In this document: positions 27,767-35,092 of the stretch, in pieces
Numbering within the stretch: the first letter of the stretch is position 1
Layout of the letters: each line of letters begins with the position of its first letter
Assembly: GCA_030066155.1 (NCBI GenBank)
Contig: JASJCE010000019.1
Span: 1 to 35,092 of the forward strand
Direction of reading: 5' to 3'
From: Desulfobacterales bacterium
Lineage (GTDB): Bacteria; Desulfobacterota; Desulfobacteria; Desulfobacterales; JAFDCJ01
Length of the DNA stretch: 35,092 nt
Notes under the pieces: model-generated
What the model was told of the DNA's origin: nothing
The model's database searches: none
What the model saw: the letters and a program-made list of their open reading frames with translations, nothing else
Program-made: the position numbers and the translations under genes

Positions 27767-27856
27767 TGATTTATCCGCGCCCGTTACGAATCAAGCGCTT
27801 TCTATCATGGATTCAATTTTGAGAATTGAGTGCATCATTTCCAGGCGGATAAATCA
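27767..27856. mobile_element. Short TIR element, copy D (90 bp)
   Basis: TGATTTATCCGC (27767-27778) versus GCGGATAAATCA (27845-27856), perfect 12-bp termini; the right end overlaps the stop codon of the FNR-like gene. Confidence 0.65.
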
Positions 27857-28546
27857 ATAGAACAACTCTGAGTATATCAGCGAACCCGGAAAGCGCTCGT
27901 CAACCAGCCAGGTGACATCCCGAATCATCTCCCGGCGCCCGCACAAATAAAAATCATAGGCTGCCGCCGGCAAGTGTCGTTGCAGCCAATCGGTTACCCT
28001 GCCGCGAAAATAAGATGTTTCGGCTTGATACTCGCCGGAAATGCAGGGAATGTAGCGGTCTGCGTCAGCTTCAAGTTTCGATTGATAGTAAAGGTCCTGA
28101 GGATTGTCGACCCCGTGTATCAGGGTGAAGCCTGTGACTCCTGAACCAGCCATCGAGCAAAAGGGCGCGATACCGGTGCCGGTGGCAACGAATATGGGCG
28201 GCCGCGATGATGGCTTGAACGTGAAGTACCCGTCCGGCACAGAAATACTGAATCGGGTACCCATGTCGGTACTGCTGAGCAATGTGGAAAACTTGCCGCC
28301 ATCAACCTTACGGATGCAAAATCTGATGTCACGGTCCCCTGGGGCCGAAACCGGGGTATATTCTCTGTGAGAATGCTGATGATATATACGAATGCGCTGG
28401 CCGGAAGTTATGCGATAAGATGACGGTTTGCTGAACTTGATTTCAAATGTTCTTTTCGAAAGCCACCGTCTGCCGATCAACTCGGTTGCATGAGTTTTTA
28501 TTTCTGCTTCCAAAGCGTATCCGATACTCCCTGAAGATGATTGCAA
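27854..28546 (-). CDS. Ferredoxin-NADP reductase-like FAD/NAD-binding oxidoreductase
   Basis: REYTPVSAPGD, PPIFVATGTGIAPFCSM, YDFYLCGRREMIRDV; TTG start overlaps the upstream gene, a start near 28513 is possible. Confidence 0.8.
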   Translation of the reverse strand: MQSSSGSIGYALEAEIKTHATELIGRRWLSKRTFEIKFSKPSSYRITSGQRIRIYHQHSHREYTPVSAPGDRDIRFCIRKVDGGKFSTLLSSTDMGTRFSISVPDGYFTFKPSSRPPIFVATGTGIAPFCSMAGSGVTGFTLIHGVDNPQDLYYQSKLEADADRYIPCISGEYQAETSYFRGRVTDWLQRHLPAAAYDFYLCGRREMIRDVTWLVDERFPGSLIYSELFY

Positions 28547-29070
28547 TATCTGGCAAGTACGAAGAGGTAGTCCGACAATCGATTCAGGTAAATCAGTGTT
28601 ATTTTAAATTGTGCGGCGGCATTGCCAGCGGCGTACTCATCTTCGATGCGCGTGACCTTGCGCTCGGCCCTGCGGCAGACGGTGCGACATATATGCGCCC
28701 ATGCTGCCGTCGAATGCCCGCCCGGCAGGATAAAGCCGCTCAATCCGGGTAATTGCGAATCCATCTCATCGATGGCCTGCTCCAAATCCGTTACCCGGCT
28801 TTCGGCAACTGTCTCCAAAGAATCGATAACCGGTGAATTAGGTGTCGTCGCCAGAATCGCACTCAGTTGAAAAAGGTCGGCCTGTATTGTCTCCAATTGA
28901 TCAGACAGCTCGTCATCTTTTCCTTTCAGCTCCACGATTAGGGCCCCCAGCAATGAGTTCAATTCATCGACATCTCCATAGGCCTCAATGCGCCGATCGC
29001 CCTTATTGACCCGCTCTCCGCTGAACAGGCTGGTTTTTCCTCGATCTCCCGTACCGGTGTATACCTTCAT
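28498..29070 (-). CDS. PduO-type cob(I)yrinic acid a,c-diamide adenosyltransferase
   Basis: MKVYTGTGDRGKTSLFSGERVNKGDRRIEAYGDVDELNSLLG, FILPGGH, CRRAER, YLNRLSDYLFVLAR. Confidence 0.94.
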   Translation of the reverse strand: MKVYTGTGDRGKTSLFSGERVNKGDRRIEAYGDVDELNSLLGALIVELKGKDDELSDQLETIQADLFQLSAILATTPNSPVIDSLETVAESRVTDLEQAIDEMDSQLPGLSGFILPGGHSTAAWAHICRTVCRRAERKVTRIEDEYAAGNAAAQFKITLIYLNRLSDYLFVLARYCNHLQGVSDTLWKQK

Positions 29071-29124
29071 AGGGTCATCCACTCTTAGTTCTATTCGGTT
29101 TCTGCACAGAATGTTCAGACCATG

Positions 29125-29181
29125 GTAGGTTGGGTTGAGCGTCAATCAGAATGACGGGTTTCGTACCTCAACCCAACCTAC
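29125..29181. repeat. Palindromic intergenic repeat GTAGGTTGGGTTGAG...CTCAACCCAACCTAC
   Basis: Perfect 15-bp arms with a nested CGTCA-N7-TGACG hairpin in the loop. Confidence 0.9.
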
Positions 29182-29556
29182 AAAAGCTGGATATCTAACA
29201 CGATATGTTGCCATACAGCGAAACCCAACAAATCGCTGAAAATGAAATACGGCGTTCAATCAAAACCTAAGCGCTTAAGCTTGTATCGGATAATCAGTGA
29301 CCGGTCAACCTCGATGTCAGCCTTTAAAAGATTTCTTTAAAAAATGTCTGCATGTAGTTCCAGGGCGTTTCATGAAGGCCTTCTGTTCAGATTTATGGTC
29401 ATGAGCGAATTATCGTGCTGTCAATAGGCCTAATGGAACATAATAGCGCCTGACTTGAAGTCAACCTGGCTCTGGAAGGATTAGATCGTGGTTTTCTCGA
29501 GGCTGCCGCATCAGTACAAAAACCGGCAATGCCGAACGTTTTTTTAGAGCTCTGCT

Positions 29557-30543
29557 CTAACTGCGCCGGTAATTGTAAACGCCATTTCGTTCGTCATTCA
29601 GTATTTGCTTCATGGTCACTCCATCCATATTGCCGCCGCTTAAGATAATGCCGATGCGACCCTTGTGGCTGATGGATCCATTTAACAGCGCGGCCAGGCC
29701 TAATGCTCCCGATGGCTCCACGACGATCTTCATGCGATAGAAAAGAAATTTCACCGCTTCCATAATGGCTGCTTCGGAAACGGTCTGCATATCATCGACA
29801 TATTCCCGTACCAGACGAAACGTCAATTTGCCTAATGAGGGGGTTCGCGTTCCGTCGGCAATGGTTGGCGGATTATGAACGGTGTGCAGCGTTCCGGTGC
29901 GAAATGATTTGGTGGCGTCATCGGCCAACTCCGGTTCGACGCCAATGACCCGGCAGGCGGGATGCAAGCCTTTGGCGGCCACTGCGGATCCGCTCAGCAG
30001 CCCGCCGCCCCCGCAGGGCACCAGCAGCATATCCAATGATTTGAGATCCTCAAACATCTCGAGCGCAGCCGTGCCCTGGCCTGCCACAATATTGACATGA
30101 TCGTAAGGCGGGATCAGGGTGTAATTGTGCCGGCCCAGAAGGTCTTTTGAAACTTCCTCGCGGGTTGTCTCCGCAGGATTGTATTCAACGACCCGTGCAC
30201 CGTATTCCTCGGTCGCTGTGCGTTTGACCGCCGGGGCATTGTCGGGCATCACCACGGTTGTGCGGATGCCGAGGATGCGACCGACCAGGGCCACGGCCTG
30301 GGCATGATTGCCGGAGGAATATGTGATAACCCCTTCTTTTCTCTGCGCGTCTGATAACTGCGACATCGCATTGTAGGCGCCGCGAAATTTGAACGCTCCC
30401 ATCCGCTGAAGGTTCTCACATTTAAAATAAACTTCGGCACCGGTCATCCGATTCAATGTTTTGGAGGTCATGATCGGGGTGACATGGGCATGGCCTGCCA
30501 ATCTCCTCTGCGCCGCTTTCACAAGCTCAAAATAGTCCGTCAT
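29557..30543 (-). CDS. Threonine/serine dehydratase (PLP-dependent)
   Basis: 328 aa; FKCENLQRMGAFKFRGAYNA, YSSGNHAQAVAL, VPCGGGGLLSG, GIILSGGNMD. Confidence 0.93.
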   Translation of the reverse strand: MTDYFELVKAAQRRLAGHAHVTPIMTSKTLNRMTGAEVYFKCENLQRMGAFKFRGAYNAMSQLSDAQRKEGVITYSSGNHAQAVALVGRILGIRTTVVMPDNAPAVKRTATEEYGARVVEYNPAETTREEVSKDLLGRHNYTLIPPYDHVNIVAGQGTAALEMFEDLKSLDMLLVPCGGGGLLSGSAVAAKGLHPACRVIGVEPELADDATKSFRTGTLHTVHNPPTIADGTRTPSLGKLTFRLVREYVDDMQTVSEAAIMEAVKFLFYRMKIVVEPSGALGLAALLNGSISHKGRIGIILSGGNMDGVTMKQILNDERNGVYNYRRS

Positions 30544-30579
30544 AGAGCGTTACCTTACTATCCCTGTTTTGTCACTTTT

Positions 30580-30664
30580 CCGAAATCCAAAATCCGAAAT
30601 CCAAAATCCCCAAATCCTGGAGCCACAATCTAAAATCCGAAATCCAAAATCCCCATTCCCCCTG
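30580..30664. repeat. Heptamer tandem array (CCRAAAT)
   Basis: Twelve units in 7-nt phase with one 8-nt unit; ends directly at the adjacent stop codon. Confidence 0.92.
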
Positions 30665-31246
30665 TCACCATTCATGCCGCGGCCTTTCTTTCCAGGGATA
30701 GCGATCATTTTTAACCCGGGCCCAGTATAACTCGCCGCCGTATCGCCACGGATCGAGGACCATGCCGTTGTCAAACGGATCACCACTGGCGGCAACTACG
30801 ACACTGTTGTGTTCACGCAGTTCACTGCCGCGGTAGGCAACCCCCCAGTAAAGCTGATAGGTTTTGAGCTCCAGCTGCTGCAGCTGCTTCATCAGGTCTG
30901 TCGTCCAGTGGTGACAGAGGCCACGGTCTTTGAAGCCGACACGGACAAGGACATTGTGGAGGACAGCAGGGCGCACCATCCGATATTGATCCGCCAAACG
31001 GGCGGAGTGGAACAGCACCGATTCCGCGACCCGATTGGCTTCCTCGACATCGGCATAATCATTCAATTCCATCAAAGCATTCTGCAATGACGCAACTTGG
31101 ACGCGATCGGCCTCTAGCCCCTGGCTGACCTCCGGCTTAGAACCGTCGGATGACAGCCGGCCGCCCCGATGACCAGCGGCGCAACCGCTCAGAACGAATA
31201 TTGCCAGTGTATATAGGGCGATATATGATCTAAAGTCTAATCGCAT
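30665..31246 (-). CDS. Putative lipoprotein, possible papain/transglutaminase-like fold
   Basis: 193 aa; lipobox LSGC; conserved-looking RGLCHHW, EHNSVVV, MVLDPWR order. Confidence 0.65.
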   Translation of the reverse strand: MRLDFRSYIALYTLAIFVLSGCAAGHRGGRLSSDGSKPEVSQGLEADRVQVASLQNALMELNDYADVEEANRVAESVLFHSARLADQYRMVRPAVLHNVLVRVGFKDRGLCHHWTTDLMKQLQQLELKTYQLYWGVAYRGSELREHNSVVVAASGDPFDNGMVLDPWRYGGELYWARVKNDRYPWKERPRHEW

Positions 31247-31324
31247 ATTTCTTTTAATACTGAGAGCCTGGTCTTCAGGGCCAAGTCAGAGACAATTGGT
31301 TCTGTCATAGGCCAAATTTTTGGA

Positions 31325-31500
31325 GGTTTCAGGTGTCAGGTGTCAGGTTTCAGCAAAAATAATTCATGAATTATGAATTTAGGAATTCAGGAATTGAAGG
31401 TATACAATCAAATAAAATTATCAATATTCGAATTCCTCAATTCCTTTGTTCCTAAATCCCTCGATTGAGGGGTTCTGACACCTGAAACCTGAAACCTGAA
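31325..31500. repeat. Nested inverted heptamer/AT-rich array
   Basis: GGTTTCA GGTGTCA GGTGTCA GGTTTCA versus CTGACACCTGAAACCTGAAACCTGAA; inner arms GAATTTAGGAATTCAGGAATTGA versus CAATTCCTTTGTTCCTAAATC. Confidence 0.85.
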
Positions 31501-31560
31501 CAGGGCCGTTCGAGATAATTGACTCTTGAACCGCTCTGGGATCGGATTTTTCAGTTATCT

Positions 31561-32271
31561 TCATAAATCCACACCTAACGCTGTCAATTCCTTTTCGATG
31601 ATGGCTTCCCAGCCCCGGTTGGCCTTTGGGTTGGCCGGACTGGGATGGGTGATATTGCCGATCGTTACCGGTATGCCGTCGAGGGCACTGAGGGCGCGCT
31701 GCATGGTAAACTGGCCGACACCGATGACGAAACGCGGCTTCATTACTTCGATGGTGCGGCGCAGGGCCTTATCGCATACTTCAAAAAGCGCTTTGCGCTC
31801 GGCGGCCCGAAGTTGATTGGGCGTGCGGTTGCGGCCGCTTTCTTCAATAAACTGCAGGGGACAGTAATTCGCGATAAAAAACCGGGAGAAAAAGCTCCGC
31901 GGCGAGCCGTATTTCTTGCGGGCCCAGCCCCAGATCCGCCGGCCGCTGACTTCGCTGCGTGGACAGTCAAAGCCGGCGACCGGCCGATTCGGATGCATAT
32001 CAAGCGGCCGGCCAACCGTTTCCTCGATACGCAGCCATTCTCGCACTGCAGCTACTTCGCCGAATGGAATACCGGTTTGAGACATACCCCAGGGTCCTGG
32101 ATTCATTCCAATTAAAACGATTTCCCGCGGAGATTGGCCGTAGCGGCGCAGATATTCCGTGTAGGGTGCCCTGGCATAATCCAGGGGGTTGTAGACGTGG
32201 CTGACCGGTGCGCTGAATTTTAGCGGCTGCAACGCGGCCGCCAGATCATCGGTAATGATATCCAGGTCCAA
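31561..32271 (-). CDS. SMUG1-like uracil-DNA glycosylase
   Basis: 236 aa; EIVLIGMNPGPWGMSQTGIPFGEV and THPSPANPKANRGWE. Confidence 0.88.
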   Translation of the reverse strand: MDLDIITDDLAAALQPLKFSAPVSHVYNPLDYARAPYTEYLRRYGQSPREIVLIGMNPGPWGMSQTGIPFGEVAAVREWLRIEETVGRPLDMHPNRPVAGFDCPRSEVSGRRIWGWARKKYGSPRSFFSRFFIANYCPLQFIEESGRNRTPNQLRAAERKALFEVCDKALRRTIEVMKPRFVIGVGQFTMQRALSALDGIPVTIGNITHPSPANPKANRGWEAIIEKELTALGVDL

Positions 32272-32282
32272 ATGGTTTTCTC

Positions 32283-32939
32283 CTAACCCAGCACGGACTG
32301 CCGTAGACCGATTAACAACAGAATGATACCGATTATCTGAACAATATGGAAGATTCCGTTGTGATCAAATTGCCAGATTACCGTCACGGTAATAGATTTA
32401 CAGGCCTGGAGCCCAGCCGCCAGGATGCTGACCAGGATTCCGCCCGCGATCAGGGGTGCTCCGGATAATTCGCCGCCAAACGTTATATAAATATAGGCCA
32501 TCAGGGCAAATATCAAGGCAAGGCCTTCGTATACGATGAAAATGAAAAAATAACCCGGAAATACCAGGGTTGCGGTGAAAAAAACCAATCCTGCTGCGAT
32601 CAAAAACGGCAGCACCCGCTGGCAGGCCACGCTGCCCCAGACATCGTATACCACACCGGCCGCAAATAGAGAAACCGCCAATGCCAGGCACGCGTTCAGC
32701 ACCTGCCAGATGCGGTTATGCAACCTGGGGGAAATGACCAACCCGTGGGCAGCTGCACCCAGAGCTGAAGCCAGACCGATCAACCCGATCGCCGCGGACC
32801 AAATGAGAATTTTCAAGAGCTCACTGCTATCCGCCGCATTCCAGCCCAGGAACCAGATGCCTCCCAGCGCGACTATCGCCAGGATAACATCGGTTGCGGC
32901 TGTTGTTCGTTCCGCCGGATCTTTAATGAATTCCATCAT
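32283..32939 (-). CDS. Multi-pass membrane protein, uncharacterised
   Basis: 218 aa with about six hydrophobic segments. Confidence 0.65.
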   Translation of the reverse strand: MMEFIKDPAERTTAATDVILAIVALGGIWFLGWNAADSSELLKILIWSAAIGLIGLASALGAAAHGLVISPRLHNRIWQVLNACLALAVSLFAAGVVYDVWGSVACQRVLPFLIAAGLVFFTATLVFPGYFFIFIVYEGLALIFALMAYIYITFGGELSGAPLIAGGILVSILAAGLQACKSITVTVIWQFDHNGIFHIVQIIGIILLLIGLRQSVLG

Positions 32940-32977
32940 CTGACTGCCGACTTCTGACTTCTGTCGCCTGACAATTT

Positions 32978-33208
32978 TTATCTCTTTTTACGCTGGGTTT
33001 GGTTTTTCAGCCCTTTTTTAGTAATACAATAATTTGGTTCGCTGTCCGGGCCGCAGAGAAAGGAGCCATCCATGCGCTGAAGATATCCTTTCTCCTCCAA
33101 TATGGCCAGGTCATTTCTTTTGCCCAAATGGTTACCGGGGTAATAGACACCTTTTTTCATTTTAGCCAAAATATCCTTTGTCATGCCTCTGTTCTGCCTC
33201 CTGTTCAC
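32978..33208 (-). CDS. Small hypothetical protein, possibly winged-helix-like
   Basis: 76 aa; NDLAILEEKGYLQRMDGSF...YCITKKGLK; start may be M9 (33184). Confidence 0.5.
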   Translation of the reverse strand: MNRRQNRGMTKDILAKMKKGVYYPGNHLGKRNDLAILEEKGYLQRMDGSFLCGPDSEPNYCITKKGLKNQTQRKKR

Positions 33209-33272
33209 CCCATGTTTCGGTGTTTCAGCGCAACGATTTCGTTACATCGTAGGAATATCGACCCTTTTTTAG

Positions 33273-33710
33273 TCAGTTGCCGATTTGCTTGATCATGCAA
33301 ACCGCACTTGCCGGACAAAGAGATTGAAATTCGGAAGTCTCCTGAATATCCGCCGGCGCTGATTCGCGATGAGCGCTTTGAAAACCATGCTTGTTGAAAA
33401 ACTGCTCCGCCGTCACCGTCAGCAGATAAAGTGTCTCTATCTTCAGCGATTTGGCATGGTCTTCGATTCTTCTGATCAGATTGGTTGCAATCCCGCGATT
33501 GCGAAATTTGGAATCAACAGCCAGAGAACGGAGCAGGGCGCTGTGCGACTTGATCTCAAGCCCGACTACACCCACCAATCTGGGGCCATCAGATCCGAGC
33601 AGGAAATGGGTTAACATCGGTAAGGTTATATCTTCATGATGAAGATCGTTTTCCGCCAGCAGCCGCCTTATTTCAGCCTCGTTGTCCTTGGTGGCAAAAG
33701 TGTAGATCAT
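33273..33710 (-). CDS. GNAT acetyltransferase resembling ArsN2
   Basis: 145 aa; LRSLAVDSKFRNRGIATNLI, LYLLTVTAEQFFNKHGF, I.ET.EFQSLCPASAVCMIK. Confidence 0.8.
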   Translation of the reverse strand: MIYTFATKDNEAEIRRLLAENDLHHEDITLPMLTHFLLGSDGPRLVGVVGLEIKSHSALLRSLAVDSKFRNRGIATNLIRRIEDHAKSLKIETLYLLTVTAEQFFNKHGFQSAHRESAPADIQETSEFQSLCPASAVCMIKQIGN

Positions 33711-33737
33711 AGATACCTGCTATTCGAGATTCGGGAA

Positions 33738-34286
33738 TCACACCTGATAGACATATAGCGGATCGCTGTGCAATGCGCCTTCAGGACGTAGAACCTGAAT
33801 CGGCTGAAATCCGGGTAACGGGAAATTGCAGGATACGATCAATGTCCCGTTCCGCAACTCGGTTTGGAGCTTGGCCGCCAGCCGGTGCATGACGTCGGGG
33901 TAAAGATAGCAGAAAACGACATCCGCGCCGGCCAAATTCTCCAGCCAGAAATTTTTTCGTTTGATCTGAATTCCGCTTCGGCCGATGCTCAGCAAACGCG
34001 CCTTGAAATAAGCCAGCAGATTGACTTCAAATCCGATTGCCCGGACCCGATAATATCTCCGGGCCAGCCGCAGAACCCGACCATCGCCACACCCCAGGTC
34101 GACAAGCGTCTGCTCGGGTTTCATCGGGACGGCCCTGATAAAAGCGGCCAATCTCGTTCGAGTGGTGCTGACGTAGATGGCTCCCCGGGTGGCCGGCAGC
34201 GCAAGAGCTGTAAACATGACATAGGTCATTTTCAGGCCAAACAGGCCTCCCGTTAGGACAATAAAAATCCAGACCCAGATTGGCAT
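33738..34286 (-). CDS. SAM-dependent methyltransferase with N-terminal membrane segment
   Basis: 182 aa; VDLGCGDGRVLRLARR, IGFEVNLLAYFKARL, DVVFCYLYPDVM. Confidence 0.85.
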   Translation of the reverse strand: MPIWVWIFIVLTGGLFGLKMTYVMFTALALPATRGAIYVSTTRTRLAAFIRAVPMKPEQTLVDLGCGDGRVLRLARRYYRVRAIGFEVNLLAYFKARLLSIGRSGIQIKRKNFWLENLAGADVVFCYLYPDVMHRLAAKLQTELRNGTLIVSCNFPLPGFQPIQVLRPEGALHSDPLYVYQV

Positions 34287-34415
34287 AATAACGGTGCGTT
34301 TAGGTTGATGGAGGTTGAGCGATTGAACGACAGGGCGAGATTATTTCTGACCACATACTGCGGTGGATGTCAACCCAATATGTTTTGTCACGGAGAGAAA
34401 AGGTGCTGGGCGATC

Positions 34416-34492
34416 AGGACTGAGGACTGAGCATATAGTTGTTTTTTCGCTCGAAAATTTTTTCCCTCAGTCCTCAGTCCTCGTTCCTCAGT
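34416..34492. repeat. Inverted pair of heptamer arrays (GGACTGA)
   Basis: AGGACTGAGGACTGAG (34416-34431) versus CTCAGTCCTCAGTCCT (34466-34481), perfect 16 bp; right array continues CGTTCCTCAGTCC. Confidence 0.9.
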
Positions 34493-34513
34493 CCCAAATT
34501 CATCATTCCACAT

Positions 34514-35092
34514 TTAGAGTTCTGACTTGATCGCCTCCAATTCCGCCCGGGCTCCCTGGGCCATATGCAGGCAGTCCGTACTGATGGCGATCAGGGAAAA
34601 ACCCCCCTGGATGTAGGGTGCCGCCGATTTGGCGGAATCGGCAAAAATGCCCAGTGGAAGTCCGTTTTTGCGGCAGGCTTCATTCACAGAAGCAATTGCC
34701 GATTGAACTTCCGCATCCTGAACCTGGCCCATTTTTTTCATGCTGGCGGACAGATCATAGGGACCGACGAGGATCGCGTCGACACCCGGCACCCTGACAA
34801 TATCATCGATGTTTTGGACGGCTTCGGTGTTCTCGGCCTGCAATATTATCGCCGTTTCATCATTGGCGTTTGTCACGTAGTCCTGAAAATTTAGACCGTA
34901 GCCATGGGCCCGGCCAATCCCGACGCCCCGGGTGCCCCGGGGCGGGTATTTGCACAGCTGTACGATCCGCTCGGCTTCGGTGCCCGATTTCACCCCCGGC
35001 GCGATGATCCCGGCGGCTCCGATATCCAGGGCCTTTTTTATCCATACCTCGTCATTGGCGGGTATGCGTATGACGCAAGGACTGCGGTGGTC
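34514..35092 (-). CDS. HpcH/HpaI aldolase/citrate lyase family protein, 5' end beyond window
   Basis: In-frame reading upstream of the listed ORF gives VIRIPANDEVWIKKALDIGAAGIIAPGVKSGTEAE; then PPRGTRGVG, ETAIILQAENTEAVQNIDDI, AILVGPYDLSASM. Confidence 0.92.
   Translation of the reverse strand, partial: DHRSPCVIRIPANDEVWIKKALDIGAAGIIAPGVKSGTEAERIVQLCKYPPRGTRGVGIGRAHGYGLNFQDYVTNANDETAIILQAENTEAVQNIDDIVRVPGVDAILVGPYDLSASMKKMGQVQDAEVQSAIASVNEACRKNGLPLGIFADSAKSAAPYIQGGFSLIAISTDCLHMAQGARAELEAIKSEL

Noticed and set aside
30550-30795. 81 aa minus-strand ORF with SDFGFR repeats
   Set aside because: Translation of the CCRAAAT heptamer array overlapping the lipoprotein gene in another frame.
34301-34376. 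Possible second copy of the GTAGGTTGGGTTGAG palindrome (AGGTTGATGGAGGTTGAGCG...TGTCAACCC)
   Set aside because: Only partial similarity and poorly paired arms; not enough to call a copy.

Overview
The window looks like chromosomal DNA from a Desulfobacterota-like (deltaproteobacterial) genome; the taxonomy is inferred from gene content and style only. It holds about 28 credible protein-coding genes and no rRNA, tRNA, CRISPR array or transposase that I could recognise. Main blocks: a TAATG-coupled trio (small conserved protein, RNase Z-like MBL hydrolase, amidohydrolase); recJ; a DUF4911-like / miaB / bifunctional-nuclease-domain cluster ending in a strong terminator; an orphan CheY-like regulator; an M29 aminopeptidase; an HDOD protein / hybrid histidine kinase pair; two alpha/beta hydrolases, one apparently fused to a ModA-like substrate-binding domain; a LivKHMGF ABC importer with an acyl-CoA ligase; and a run of metabolic, repair and small-protein genes. 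Two signals stand out. (1) The 16244-17932 ORF joins an alpha/beta hydrolase to a molybdate/oxyanion-type binding domain. (2) The intergenic spaces carry structured repeats: (a) degenerate tandem arrays with strict 7-, 8- or 9-nt periods, several built as in-register inverted pairs, and (b) four ~90-99 bp elements with 11-13 bp terminal inverted repeats (TRATTWATCCGC...GCGGATWAATYA) clustered between 23.6 and 27.9 kb. All family calls come from reading the sequence, with no database search.
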